64,000 nt of DNA from CAVYXZ01 sp965223835 (GCA_965223835.1 CBDCXQ010000001.1:3596001-3660000); one strand, 5' to 3'; counted from the stretch's first letter, positions 8,750 through 18,075 are shown. Notes: a model not told the origin generated them from the sequence alone. Translations and numbers: made by a program.

Positions 8750-10432
8750 TCAGTCACCGCTGGCAGCCGGTGTTTTCTCGCCATCCGCTGGTTCAATCGC
8801 CGTCTCATCAGACTCTTCAGAATAAATCTCGGCAACTTTATCCAGTGCTTTAATCGTATTCTCGTACAGGACAAATGGTGCGGCAATGATCCCACCAACC
8901 ACGTTGAGTGCGGCATAGCCTGCACCCCGACGTTCGCCAGTGATGATCGGGTCGAGATCATCGTCATCTTCTTCCTCAGTGCTACCAGCCCGGCCAATCA
9001 TCAGATAGGCCCCACCGACCACAAGCACGAAGAAAATTCCGGCGGCAACACCATAAACGACCGTGCTACCAAATACATCACTGATGACGACTGAAACCGC
9101 CGTCCAGACGACCGCCAACAACGCCAGTGGCAGCATGATCTTCCAACCGAACTGCATCAGGCGATCATAACGGATGCGTGGCAAAGTAGCACGTACCCAG
9201 ATCATCCCGGACAGCAGCAAGAGGATTTTGCCACCCATGACCAACGGCCCCAAAATCGGCGCAGTCTGAACCAGACCAAAACCATCGTTGTAGCCACCAA
9301 AGAAGGTCGCCGCTGCCAGCGCACTTACCGCGATCATGCCCAGATATTCCGCCATCATGAACATGGCAAATTTCATACCGCTATATTCGGTCTGATAACC
9401 CTGAGTCAACTCTTGCTCCGCTTCTGGCAAGTCGAATGGCGCCCGATTGGTCTCCGCCAACAAAGCCACCAAAATGATGGCGGCAGCAAGTGGATTCTGG
9501 AATACATACCACTCCCAGATCATTGTCTGGCTGGTAATAATGTCGCCTACGCTCATACTGGCAGCCAGCATAATCGGCACGGCCAACGCCAATCCAAAGC
9601 TAAGTTCATAGCTAATCATCTGTGATGAGGCGCGCAGTGCGCCAAGCATGGCATACTTGTTATTACTGGCCCACCCGGCCAGCACCACACCATACGTTCC
9701 CAGGCTCGTAATTGCCAACAACCATAACAACCCCACATTGGGATCGGCCAGTCCCAATGGCACGCTCAACCAGACATCGCCTAATGCCGGTGCAAACCAG
9801 GGCACAATAATTTTCGGGCCGATAGGGATTACCCCAAACAAAAGTAACACCGGTAATGTCTTCAACATCGGCGCGATGGTAAATACAGGCTTATTTGCAC
9901 CTGCTGGCATGAAATCTTCTTTAAACACCAGCTTGACACCATCAGCCGCCGGTTGCAAAAAGCCCAGCGGCCCGACTCGATTTGGACCTATGCGCTGCTG
10001 GAAGAACGAAATCAAGCGCCGTTCGAGCAGCGTGGTATAGGCAAAACTGGTCAGCACCACGAAGAAGAACAACGCGCCAAAAACGATCGGCCAGACTGTG
10101 CCGCACCCAGCATAATCGGCACAATCTACCACATTGAGATTACGAGTGGCCGGTTCAAAAACGAACTTAAGCGCACTATCACCAAAGGCGAAAATCGCGG
10201 GCCAATTGACGACCAGAAATGCCAACGGATTCACCAGCAGTAAGAAAATAATGCCAATGACTCGTGGTGAAACATACCGAATCAGCGCGATGCCAATTGC
10301 CAGCACAACAAAAACTACTAATTTCAGACCGCCATCAACCGGAGCAAACAGCGTACCGATGGCCGTCGCCAGCGTCAGCAGCCCGGCAATTACCAGACCT
10401 ATGTTCACTGCAATGCGTCGAATATCGATCAT
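8750..10432 (-). CDS. nuoH: NADH-quinone oxidoreductase subunit H with N- and C-terminal extensions
   Basis: Membrane subunit forming the quinone chamber of complex I. The family core starts near residue 113 and is well conserved: LLERRLISFFQQRIGPNRVG, LVFKEDFMPAGANK, LAETNRAPFDLPEAEQELTQ, then EYSGMKFAMFMMAEY. At 560 residues it is about 200 longer than usual. Residues 1-110 add about three hydrophobic helices (7-30, 36-52, 56-78) and a loop with two cysteines (Cys104, Cys110). The end adds another helix, an acidic run (EEEDDDDLD) and about 80 residues unlike normal NuoH. The ATG at 10432 abuts the nuoG stop codon, so the two are probably translated in a coupled way. Confidence 0.95.
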   Translation of the reverse strand: MIDIRRIAVNIGLVIAGLLTLATAIGTLFAPVDGGLKLVVFVVLAIGIALIRYVSPRVIGIIFLLLVNPLAFLVVNWPAIFAFGDSALKFVFEPATRNLNVVDCADYAGCGTVWPIVFGALFFFVVLTSFAYTTLLERRLISFFQQRIGPNRVGPLGFLQPAADGVKLVFKEDFMPAGANKPVFTIAPMLKTLPVLLLFGVIPIGPKIIVPWFAPALGDVWLSVPLGLADPNVGLLWLLAITSLGTYGVVLAGWASNNKYAMLGALRASSQMISYELSFGLALAVPIMLAASMSVGDIITSQTMIWEWYVFQNPLAAAIILVALLAETNRAPFDLPEAEQELTQGYQTEYSGMKFAMFMMAEYLGMIAVSALAAATFFGGYNDGFGLVQTAPILGPLVMGGKILLLLSGMIWVRATLPRIRYDRLMQFGWKIMLPLALLAVVWTAVSVVISDVFGSTVVYGVAAGIFFVLVVGGAYLMIGRAGSTEEEDDDDLDPIITGERRGAGYAALNVVGGIIAAPFVLYENTIKALDKVAEIYSEESDETAIEPADGEKTPAASGD

Positions 10433-12919
10433 TTAGCTCTCAACCTTCTCCGCTACGTTCACGCGCGTCACCTTGCCGACTGCTGGTGCCAGCGGCATTG
10501 CGGTCGTGGTCAAGTGACGTGGCAACACCAGCGTACCCTTCGGCACACCGTCATCGACCTGAACACGCACCTGCACTGCCGGACCATTATCAACTTCGAT
10601 CTCGACAGTAGCACCGGCTGCAACTTTCAAACGCTTGGCATCAGCACTGTTCAACACACAATGCGCTGCAGGCACCCGTGAATGAATGACTTCGCTGGGG
10701 CGGAATTTCCGTTCGCGATTGTACAGGCTTACCGTCGGCAACACGAGCATTTTCCCGCGCCCTGCCTTGACCGTTTCTGGCGCGGTTACATCGGCCACGG
10801 CCACTTTCTCGCCAGCATCGGCGGCGCTTGCGATCTGCACGCCCAGTCCGCCAGTATTCTGATACGCCGTGCCACCATACCATACGTCAACACCAATCGC
10901 CGGGAATTGCGTTTCGGTCCAGCCCAATTCTTTGTACCGGCAGCCTTCGAACGCGGGCAGGCTCTTTGACATCTCCAACATCACCGCTGCTGCTGAGCGC
11001 TTCGCCTTACCTATCTCAAGGAGTTCACCAACCTGGCTGAACACCTGCCACACAGGTAGCGCTTCGCCAATTGGTCCCTGTCCGGTATAGAAACGTTGCA
11101 CGCGCCGCTCGCCATTGGTATACGTGCCATCGCGCTCGGCAAAACTTTGTACTGGCAGCGTGAAATCCGCATGATCGCCCAATTCATCTTCGAACAGCGT
11201 CAGGTTTATAACCGTTTCCGCTTTATCCAACCATGTTGCGGCGTCGGGATCATCGGCCAGGACATCAGCCTGAGCGACAATCAAGACTTTGGGCGGATCA
11301 GCCATGATCGCTTGCGTCTGCTGCGGGCTAAAGCCCAGGTAATGTTGGCCCATACCATTTGGGCCAGGGAACGGTACCAGCAAGCCGTTGTTGGGCTTGC
11401 CCACATGATCGCTTTCAATTAGCAGGTTGGCTGCCGCCTGCATCAAGGCTTCACTGCCAGCCAGATCAAGACCTTCAGCCCCGGTGACGACGATCAGATT
11501 TTCCGCTTCAGTAAGCTGCTGAGCGATTTCACTGTGATCTTTTTGGAGATTGAGCAAGGTTTCGGCGGCAAGGCCAGTGTCATAACGGATAGTCGCGCTG
11601 GCAAAGTCATCCATGCGGGTATGTCGAGCATTCGCCACCACCACATACGCACCACGATCACGGGCTTGCTTGAGCTGCAACCGCCAGACCGGGACCTCTT
11701 CTTCCAAATCAGTGGCGATAATCAGAACAGCGGTGCCCTGACCGAGGTTCTTGAGGCTGGTGCCTTTCCCGACACCCAGCTGCGCAACCAGATCGCCCCC
11801 GGCGTGGGTGGGCGGCCATGACCCCAGCAGATCGCTGCCCAGCCCGGTGACAACCTGTTGCAGAGTATAGAGATCTTCATTGCTCAAGTCGCTACCTGCA
11901 ATCGCACCGACGCTGCCCCCGGCAGCCTGAAGCACATCGGCAACTGTGCGCAGGCTCTCGACCCAGGGCGCACGGGTGTGACCAATTAACGGATGTTGCA
12001 GTCGATCTGCACTGCGGGTGAAATGATGACCAAAACGCGCCTTATCGGAAATCCAGATTTCGTTGACATATTCATTCTGGCGCGGCATCACGCGCTTGAT
12101 AATGGTACGCCCACCGTGATCGCGGTCCAGACGCGTACTCAGACTAATATTCGATCCCGCCGCGTCGTAAGGGTCAATGCTCGGCACTTCGGTGAGTTCC
12201 CAGGGCCGGGCACCAAAACGGAAATCAGCCGTTGTCAACGCGCCCACCGGACAAATGTCGGTGGTGTTACCACTAAAGTAACTATCAAAGCCAGGATCAC
12301 TGTTGGTGATAATCTGTAGCGTGCGTCCGCGCTCATGGAAGGCCAGCACATCGTCACCCGCCACTTCATCCTGGAACCGGATACAACGTGCACATTGAAT
12401 ACAGCGTTCTTCATCCAGAAAAATCAGATCGCCCAACGGAACATGCTTATCCAGCTTCATCTTATCGCTGAAAACCATCCGGGTCTTACCCGGACCATGC
12501 TCCATCGTCAGATTTTGCAGCGGACATTCACCACCTTTATCACAGATAGGGCAATCCAGCGGGTGACTGGTCAGCAGAAATTCCAAGACGTTCTCGCGAG
12601 CCTGGTCAACCTGTTCAGTATTGGTCTTGATGACCATGCCATCGCTGACGGTCGCTGTACAAGCCGTTTGCAACTTGGGGAACCAGCGAATTTGCGGGTT
12701 GCCATTATCGTCAAGCTGGACCTCACCCGTCGCCCGATCTTTCATGACCGCGCCCTGCTCAACCAGGCACATCCGACACATCCCCACCGGGTCCATCTTG
12801 GGGTGATAACAGAAAACTGGAATATCTTCACCAATCAACCGGGCAGCATCAACTAAATTGGCCCCGGCAGGCACATCATGTTCGACATCGTTAACAATAA
12901 TCTTTACGGTATTCGCCAT
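10433..12919 (-). CDS. nuoG: NADH-quinone oxidoreductase subunit G
   Basis: Large peripheral-arm subunit carrying the electron wire between NuoF and NuoI. The N-terminal 2Fe-2S ligands are Cys37, 48, 51 and 87. The His-ligated 4Fe-4S cluster uses His119, Cys123, 126 and 132. The next 4Fe-4S cluster uses Cys173, 176, 179 and Cys223 (DICPVGAL). The remaining 600 residues form the molybdopterin-oxidoreductase-like fold typical of NuoG, which needs no molybdenum. Its last 120 residues look like a molybdopterin dinucleotide-binding domain. The 828-residue length is normal. The ATG at 12919 is preceded by GGAGAATAA. Confidence 0.95.
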   Translation of the reverse strand: MANTVKIIVNDVEHDVPAGANLVDAARLIGEDIPVFCYHPKMDPVGMCRMCLVEQGAVMKDRATGEVQLDDNGNPQIRWFPKLQTACTATVSDGMVIKTNTEQVDQARENVLEFLLTSHPLDCPICDKGGECPLQNLTMEHGPGKTRMVFSDKMKLDKHVPLGDLIFLDEERCIQCARCIRFQDEVAGDDVLAFHERGRTLQIITNSDPGFDSYFSGNTTDICPVGALTTADFRFGARPWELTEVPSIDPYDAAGSNISLSTRLDRDHGGRTIIKRVMPRQNEYVNEIWISDKARFGHHFTRSADRLQHPLIGHTRAPWVESLRTVADVLQAAGGSVGAIAGSDLSNEDLYTLQQVVTGLGSDLLGSWPPTHAGGDLVAQLGVGKGTSLKNLGQGTAVLIIATDLEEEVPVWRLQLKQARDRGAYVVVANARHTRMDDFASATIRYDTGLAAETLLNLQKDHSEIAQQLTEAENLIVVTGAEGLDLAGSEALMQAAANLLIESDHVGKPNNGLLVPFPGPNGMGQHYLGFSPQQTQAIMADPPKVLIVAQADVLADDPDAATWLDKAETVINLTLFEDELGDHADFTLPVQSFAERDGTYTNGERRVQRFYTGQGPIGEALPVWQVFSQVGELLEIGKAKRSAAAVMLEMSKSLPAFEGCRYKELGWTETQFPAIGVDVWYGGTAYQNTGGLGVQIASAADAGEKVAVADVTAPETVKAGRGKMLVLPTVSLYNRERKFRPSEVIHSRVPAAHCVLNSADAKRLKVAAGATVEIEVDNGPAVQVRVQVDDGVPKGTLVLPRHLTTTAMPLAPAVGKVTRVNVAEKVES

Positions 12920-12921
12920 AT

Positions 12922-13341
12922 TTATTCTCCCCGTTGACTGCTCAGTTTACGCCGTGCGACTTCCAGCCCATGTTCGGCCTGATCGCGCAATGCCTGCGCC
13001 AGCAGCCCCCAGTCTTCCTCTTCGAATTGCTCGGTTGCCAGTATCAACGCCGTTGCAAAATCATCGGCAGCCGTTTGATATTCGCCTGCTTGCAACCACA
13101 CCTCACCCCGCAGGACATAATTAGCTGCAACCTGGGGCCGCTGGTTGATCGCTGCACTCAGATCAGCCAACCGCTGGGTCACATCGGGCGGACGAAATAA
13201 CAGATGACGTAGCCAGATCCAGAACAGCGGTTTTCCTAACGGCTGATCGACAGCATGCCAAACCGACACATCATCCGAGGTCTCGTCAGTCGCATCACCA
13301 CTTCCCATGTCGTTAGGAATCGGCGCGACTTCATCCGCCAT
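12922..13341 (-). CDS. Small TPR-like protein encoded between nuoF and nuoG
   Basis: A 139-residue soluble protein that I do not recognise as a complex I subunit. Residues about 60-130 contain a helical pair resembling a tetratricopeptide repeat (ANYVLRGEVWLQAGEYQTAADDFATAL). The N-terminal 30 residues are acidic and probably disordered. The ATG at 13341 follows the nuoF stop codon by three bases and the stop lies two bases before nuoG, so it is locked into the operon. An assembly or accessory role for the peripheral arm is possible, but nothing in the sequence proves it. Confidence 0.75.
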   Translation of the reverse strand: MADEVAPIPNDMGSGDATDETSDDVSVWHAVDQPLGKPLFWIWLRHLLFRPPDVTQRLADLSAAINQRPQVAANYVLRGEVWLQAGEYQTAADDFATALILATEQFEEEDWGLLAQALRDQAEHGLEVARRKLSSQRGE

Positions 13342-13344
13342 CAA

Positions 13345-14676
13345 TTATCCTTTTGCAGGCGCTTTAGCCCGGCGTCCCCGCGCCGCACCTGTTCCCCGTG
13401 CTGCTGCTTGCTTGGGTTTCTCTTCTACTTCCTTCGGCTTAACATGTGCCTCGAAATCTTCCGGGAAATTCTTAATCGTGTGAATGATCGGATTGGCCGC
13501 GAAATCCCCCAGTGCGCACAAGGTCACACCCGCCATGTTTTTCGCCACATTATCAATCAACTTCACATCTTCGGGCTTACCTTCACCCGCCAGAATACGA
13601 TCCAACACTTTATCCAGCCAGTAGGTGCCTTCTCGACAGGGTGTACACTTACCACAGCTTTCGTGTTTGAAGAACTTCGTTACCTTTGAAGCCACCCAGG
13701 TAATGTCCACCGTGTTATCCATCACGATCACCGAGGCTGACCCTAGAATGGTGCCGATTCCCGCCATATCTTCATAGGATAGTTTGGTGTCCAGCACCTC
13801 GTCGCTACCCGGCACGATTGGCCCGGAACCGCCCGATGGCAAAATAGCCTTGATATTGGCCGGATCACAGCCAGCATGATCGACTAGCAATTCACGGAAG
13901 GTCGCACCGAGGGGCAATTCGTAATTGCCGGGTTTGGGTACATGACCGCTCACACAGAAAATTTTGGTCCCGGAACTTTGCTCGGTTCCGATCTTTTTAA
14001 ATTCTGCCGCGCCGTTATTAATAATCCAGGGAACGTTGGTCAAAGTCTCAACATTATTGACGACGGTTGCTTCTTTATAAAGACCACCGCCCTTTTGTGC
14101 CGGGAAGGGTGGCCGCACGCGCGGCTGCCCCAGAACACCTTCCAGGCTGTTGAGCAGTGCACTTTCTTCGCCACATATATACGCCCCGGCGCCGAGGTGG
14201 GTATACACATTACAGGTCCAGCCGCTATCCAGAATATTCTCACCAATAAAACCCGCGTCGTAGGCTTCCTGAATGCGATCATCCAGCGCGTGGCCTAAAT
14301 CCCAGAATTCGCCGCGTAGGTAGATATAAACCGCCGTCGCCTGAATCGCATAAGCACAAATTAATGCACCCTCGATCAGTTGGTGCGGGTTGGTCTCCAT
14401 AATTTCACGATCTTTGAAGGTACCGGTCTCGCTTTCATCAGCATTCACCGTCACATATTTGACCGGTTCATTCTGTGGGATAAAGCTCCACTTTACGCCA
14501 GCGGGGAAGCCAGCACCACCCCGACCACGCAAATTGGATTCTTTAACTTCATCTATCACTTCGGCTGGGGTCATTTTCAGCGCCTTTTTCAGCGCTTCAT
14601 ACCCACCGTTTTCCACGTAAACATCATATTTATCAATATCGGGGATCTCGCGGCCCCGCAGCAAAATGGGCTGCAT
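13345..14676 (-). CDS. nuoF: NADH-quinone oxidoreductase subunit F (NADH/FMN-binding)
   Basis: Entry point of complex I: it oxidises NADH through FMN and passes electrons to cluster N3. The FMN/NADH site GRGGAGFPAGVKWSF is at residues 51-65 and the NAD site region ICGEESALLNSLEG at 167-180. Cluster N3 ligands are Cys341, 344 and 347 (SCGKCTPCREGT) and Cys387 (TLCALGDFA). The start is the ATG at 14676 (MQPILL), one base after the nuoE stop and preceded by GGGGAG. A longer frame would overlap nuoE and adds nothing conserved. The last 30 residues are a Lys/Arg/Ala-rich tail that many homologues lack. Confidence 0.96.
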   Translation of the reverse strand: MQPILLRGREIPDIDKYDVYVENGGYEALKKALKMTPAEVIDEVKESNLRGRGGAGFPAGVKWSFIPQNEPVKYVTVNADESETGTFKDREIMETNPHQLIEGALICAYAIQATAVYIYLRGEFWDLGHALDDRIQEAYDAGFIGENILDSGWTCNVYTHLGAGAYICGEESALLNSLEGVLGQPRVRPPFPAQKGGGLYKEATVVNNVETLTNVPWIINNGAAEFKKIGTEQSSGTKIFCVSGHVPKPGNYELPLGATFRELLVDHAGCDPANIKAILPSGGSGPIVPGSDEVLDTKLSYEDMAGIGTILGSASVIVMDNTVDITWVASKVTKFFKHESCGKCTPCREGTYWLDKVLDRILAGEGKPEDVKLIDNVAKNMAGVTLCALGDFAANPIIHTIKNFPEDFEAHVKPKEVEEKPKQAAARGTGAARGRRAKAPAKG

Positions 14677-14677
14677 G

Positions 14678-15172
14678 TTAATTCGTCTCCCCGGCCAACT
14701 CAGCCCGCTTCTCTTCAATCCAGGCTTTCATCTTATCCATATCCAGGTTTTCCATATAATGGAAATTGCATTGCAACATCGGCGCTTTGTCACAGGCCGC
14801 CAAACACATCACATGTTCAACCGTGAACAACTCGTCAGCACTGGTTCCACCCTCGGTGACTCCCAGATATTCCTTGAGTTCTTTGTGGAATGTGTCGGCC
14901 CCTTTCAAGGCACAGGGCAGGTCCGTGCAGACTTGCAACCAATATTTGCCTTTAGGCTGCTCGGAATACATTGTATAAAAACCGGCGATAGACTTGACCT
15001 GCGTCGGGTCCATTTCACACAATTCCGCGACTTCTGCAATCCCTTCCGGGCTGACCCAGCCATATTCTTCCTGGGCAATATGCAACAGCGGCATCACGGC
15101 TGAGCGTTTATCGGGATATTTGGCGAAATGATTATCAATACGTTTCTGATATTTCTTGTCTTTAATCGACAT
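14678..15172 (-). CDS. nuoE: NADH-quinone oxidoreductase subunit E (2Fe-2S)
   Basis: Thioredoxin-like 2Fe-2S subunit next to NuoF, carrying cluster N1a. The four ligands are Cys82 and Cys87 (VCTDLPCALKG) and Cys123 and Cys127 (CLAACDKAP). The fold starts with the usual helical region (AVMPLLHIAQEEYGWVSPEG). The length of 164 residues is typical. It lies 9 bases after nuoD and 1 base before nuoF. Confidence 0.96.
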   Translation of the reverse strand: MSIKDKKYQKRIDNHFAKYPDKRSAVMPLLHIAQEEYGWVSPEGIAEVAELCEMDPTQVKSIAGFYTMYSEQPKGKYWLQVCTDLPCALKGADTFHKELKEYLGVTEGGTSADELFTVEHVMCLAACDKAPMLQCNFHYMENLDMDKMKAWIEEKRAELAGETN

Positions 15173-15181
15173 GCTTCTTCC

Positions 15182-16447
15182 TTAGCGGTCACAATCGCCC
15201 AGCACAATATCGACACTGCCGATAATCGCTACCAGGTCGGCAATCATGTGTCCTTCAGACAGAATGGGCAACGCGCTGATGTGAATAAATGAGGGCGTTT
15301 TGAAATGAACGCGGCGTGGCATGGTGCCACCAGTGCCATGCAGGTAACAGCCGATCTCACCACGCGGGCTTTCAATGGCGACATACACTTCTTCGTCTGG
15401 TGCCGAGAAGCCCTCGGTCCACAACTTGAAGTGGTGAATCACCGCTTCCATGCTCTGGCCCAATTCGCTACGTGGCGGCGGGACAAACTTACGATTATCG
15501 GAACGGAAAATACCGCTATCCGACAGGCGTTCCAGCCCCTGCTCAAGGATTTTCATCGATTCACGTAACTCATACAGCCGAATTAAAAAGCGATCATAAA
15601 CATCACCGTGTTCACCCAGCGGCACGCTGAACTCGAATGTCTCGTAGCCGCTGTAAGGCATCGCCTTACGAATATCCCAGTTGACACCACTGCCACGCAG
15701 ACTCGGCCCCGTCATGCCCCAGGCAAGGGCTTTGTCAGGTTCGATGACGCCGACACCCTGCGTCCGATCAATCCACAGCGGATTCTTTTCGAGCAATTTG
15801 TGATAATCATCTACGGCCCGCGGGAACTCATCAAGGAACTTGCGCACAGCCGGTTTAAACTCCGGCGTAATATCACGCCACACACCGCCAGGGCGAATAT
15901 AACTGCCCATCATCCGCTGGCCCGAAAGCATCTCAAGGATCGATAATACTTTCTCGCGCTCACGGAAACAGTACAGCAACACGCTCATCGCGCCCAGGTC
16001 AATTGCGTGCGTCCCCAACCAGACCATATGACTGGCGATCCGTTGCAATTCCAGGACCATCACGCGGATTAACTGCGCCCGTTCGGGCACATCCAGGTCT
16101 ACCAGCTTCTCGACTGCGGAACAAAACGCCATATTATTCGATAATGGCGAGAGGTAATCCATCCGGTCGGTGAGGGTTACCCCTTTTTCATAGGTCTTGG
16201 ATTCAATATTCTTTTCAATGCCAGTATGCAAGAAACCAACGTCCGGTACCGCGCTCACGATCTGCTCACCGTCCAGTTCCAGCAGAACGCGCAATACGCC
16301 ATGTGTACTGGGATGATGTGGCCCCATGTTGAGCAGCATCGTCTCGCCGGTAAAGGCCCGTTCCGAAACCAGCCCTTTGAGTTCATCCAGGCTGCCCGCC
16401 CACTGCTCTTCCTGAATATGTTCCGGTGGCGATTGTACAACAGCCAT
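15182..16447 (-). CDS. nuoD: NADH-quinone oxidoreductase subunit D
   Basis: 49-kDa-type subunit that, with NuoB, forms the quinone-binding pocket of complex I. Diagnostic stretches are MGPHHPSTHGVLRVLLELDG near residue 42, HTGIEKNIE, the RLDYLSPLSNNMAF-like DRMDYLSPLSNN, and the C-terminal DIVLGDCDR ending at the last residue, as in other NuoD proteins. The ATG at 16447 is chosen because AAGGAG lies just before it and because an earlier frame opening would overlap nuoC. The resulting 421 residues fit the family. Confidence 0.96.
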   Translation of the reverse strand: MAVVQSPPEHIQEEQWAGSLDELKGLVSERAFTGETMLLNMGPHHPSTHGVLRVLLELDGEQIVSAVPDVGFLHTGIEKNIESKTYEKGVTLTDRMDYLSPLSNNMAFCSAVEKLVDLDVPERAQLIRVMVLELQRIASHMVWLGTHAIDLGAMSVLLYCFREREKVLSILEMLSGQRMMGSYIRPGGVWRDITPEFKPAVRKFLDEFPRAVDDYHKLLEKNPLWIDRTQGVGVIEPDKALAWGMTGPSLRGSGVNWDIRKAMPYSGYETFEFSVPLGEHGDVYDRFLIRLYELRESMKILEQGLERLSDSGIFRSDNRKFVPPPRSELGQSMEAVIHHFKLWTEGFSAPDEEVYVAIESPRGEIGCYLHGTGGTMPRRVHFKTPSFIHISALPILSEGHMIADLVAIIGSVDIVLGDCDR

Positions 16448-16451
16448 CAGG

Positions 16452-16988
16452 TTACTCCTTTGCCAGGGGCTTGTGCTTGAGGATATCTTCCACATTGAAA
16501 GAGAATTGTACCTGCTCATATCCCAGCGGATAATCGCGGCGGTGCGGGTGACCGTCCCAATCTTCGGGCATCAGCACCCGACGCATATCAGGGTGTCCAG
16601 CAAAGTTTATGCCCATCATGTCGAAGATTTCACGCTCCGGCCAATTTGCACCCGGCCAAATAGCAGTCACGGTAGGCACTTCTGGCTCCTCTTCCGGCAA
16701 ATAAACCTTCACACGCAGACGCCGATTATAGAGCATCGAATATAGATGATAGGAAACACCAAATCGTTCGGGACGATCATTATCCGGGTAATAATCAACG
16801 GCGCTAATATCAGAGAGGAAATTATAAACCAATCCGGGGGTGTCGCGCATAAACTTCGCGACTACAGCAATCTTCGCCGGGTCAACGATGATCGTCGTCT
16901 CATCCCGGAATACCTTCACATCGAGAACAACCGCCGGGTGGGCTGCTTTGAGGGTCTCAACCGGGTCCTTCGCTGCTGGAATCTGCAT
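16452..16988 (-). CDS. nuoC: NADH-quinone oxidoreductase subunit C
   Basis: 30-kDa-type peripheral subunit of complex I that holds NuoD in place. It is 178 residues and unfused to NuoD, unlike in E. coli. The family block is present near residues 115-160: WPGANWPEREIFDMMGINFAGHP, then RVLMPEDWDGHPHRRDYPLG. The ATG at 16988 follows nuoB by 12 bases, and its stop codon overlaps the ribosome-binding site of nuoD, suggesting coupled translation. Confidence 0.96.
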   Translation of the reverse strand: MQIPAAKDPVETLKAAHPAVVLDVKVFRDETTIIVDPAKIAVVAKFMRDTPGLVYNFLSDISAVDYYPDNDRPERFGVSYHLYSMLYNRRLRVKVYLPEEEPEVPTVTAIWPGANWPEREIFDMMGINFAGHPDMRRVLMPEDWDGHPHRRDYPLGYEQVQFSFNVEDILKHKPLAKE

Positions 16989-17000
16989 ATAATTCCCTCT

Positions 17001-17483
17001 TTAGGCCCAGTCGGAAATCGTCTCGCCCTGAACCTTTTGGTGCAGGGTCAAGATACCGTTTAAGAGTTGTTCGGGACGCGGCGGGCAACCGGCGATATAC
17101 ACATCCACCGGGATAATTTCATCAACGCCCTGGACAACCGCGTAATTGTTGTACACCCCACCACATGACGCACAGTCACCCATCGAAACGACCCATTTGG
17201 GGTCGGCCATCTGGTCGTATAGCTGACGGACAACCGGAGCCATCTTGCGCGTTACCCGGCCCGACACGATCAAAAGATCAGCTTGCCGGGGGGTTGCCCG
17301 GTTCAATTCCATGCCAAAGCGCGACATATCATAGTCGGATGCCTGGCTACTCATGTACTCAATCGCGCAGCAGGCCAGCCCAAATAACAGCGGCCACATG
17401 GCACCGGTACGTGCCCAGTTCACCGCCTGATCCAACGTAGTCGTCACCACGCCCAGGTTACCGAGTTTTGTACTTACTCCCAT
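17001..17483 (-). CDS. nuoB: NADH-quinone oxidoreductase subunit B (cluster N2)
   Basis: Subunit that binds the terminal 4Fe-4S cluster N2, the direct electron donor to quinone. All four ligands are seen: the adjacent Cys38-Cys39 (FGLACCAIEYM), Cys104 (MGDCASCGG) and Cys133 (AGCPPRPE). The ATG at 17483, with GGGAG upstream, gives 160 residues and overlaps the end of nuoA by 10 bases. A GTG seven codons earlier would overlap more and adds no conserved residues. Confidence 0.96.
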   Translation of the reverse strand: MGVSTKLGNLGVVTTTLDQAVNWARTGAMWPLLFGLACCAIEYMSSQASDYDMSRFGMELNRATPRQADLLIVSGRVTRKMAPVVRQLYDQMADPKWVVSMGDCASCGGVYNNYAVVQGVDEIIPVDVYIAGCPPRPEQLLNGILTLHQKVQGETISDWA

Positions 17484-17833
17484 TCCAACGCTCCCGACTT
17501 CCACTCATAAAACAAACCAACAGTAAGGATTAACGTGAATACACCCATCGTCACCAGCCCATAGACCGCTAGATCACGGAAGATCACGGCCCAGGGCAGG
17601 AAGAAAATCACTTCAATATCGAACAAAATAAACAGCACCGCGACCAGATAAAACTGAACCGGCAACCGACGAACCGCGGGGCCGATAGGTTTCATGCCAC
17701 TTTCGTAAGGAGCGGCCTTACGCGAGGAAGGACGTTGTGGCCCAAAAATGCGGGAAATAACGAGGATAATAAAGGTTACAATAAACGATATAACAAATAG
17801 CGCAGTGATAGGTGCAAATTCTTGTAGCGCCAT
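17474..17833 (-). CDS. nuoA: NADH-quinone oxidoreductase subunit A
   Basis: First gene of the operon, a three-helix membrane subunit at the junction of the complex I arms. The 119 residues carry the conserved loop YESGMKPIGPAVRRLPVQFYLVA and the second helix FILFDIEVIFFLPWAV with its membrane Asp and Glu. The start is the ATG at 17833 with GGAG just before it. A GTG three codons earlier is the only alternative. Confidence 0.96.
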   Translation of the reverse strand: MALQEFAPITALFVISFIVTFIILVISRIFGPQRPSSRKAAPYESGMKPIGPAVRRLPVQFYLVAVLFILFDIEVIFFLPWAVIFRDLAVYGLVTMGVFTLILTVGLFYEWKSGALEWE

Positions 17834-17878
17834 ATTCTCCACCCGATTGTTAAATTTGGAGCAAATCAGAATGACGTA

Positions 17879-17907
17879 AGATTAGCACATCTGCATAGCA
17901 GTGTCAA
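17879..17907 (-). promoter_or_regulatory. Sigma70-type promoter of the nuo operon
   Basis: On the minus strand TTGACA (perfect -35, 17902-17907) is followed after 17 bases by TAATCT (17879-17884), preceded by TGC, which makes an extended -10. The predicted start is near 17872, about 40 bases before the nuoA ATG. A further TATAAT without a good -35 lies farther upstream near 17950. Confidence 0.6.
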
Positions 17908-18043
17908 ATATCGTTTGCACGGCGAGATTATGCCGGTTTTCACCCCAAATTATACCTTTTCCATCCTAGATTTTAAGGGTAACCAGGGGTAGCTGAAAAG
18001 GACAAATTTTAGTTGCATAGAATGTAGAGGATGTATGAACGCG

Positions 18044-18075
18044 AACCGCTCATCACTGTACTTTGATGAGCGGTT
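18044..18075. repeat. Perfect 12-bp inverted repeat upstream of nuoA
   Basis: AACCGCTCATCA and its exact complement TGATGAGCGGTT are separated by 8 bases. It lies in the 358-base gap between the Uma2 gene and nuoA, which otherwise holds only the nuo promoter and the smaller hairpin at 18142. No T-run follows on either strand, so it may be an operator, a transcript end or a dispersed repeat. Confidence 0.5.
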
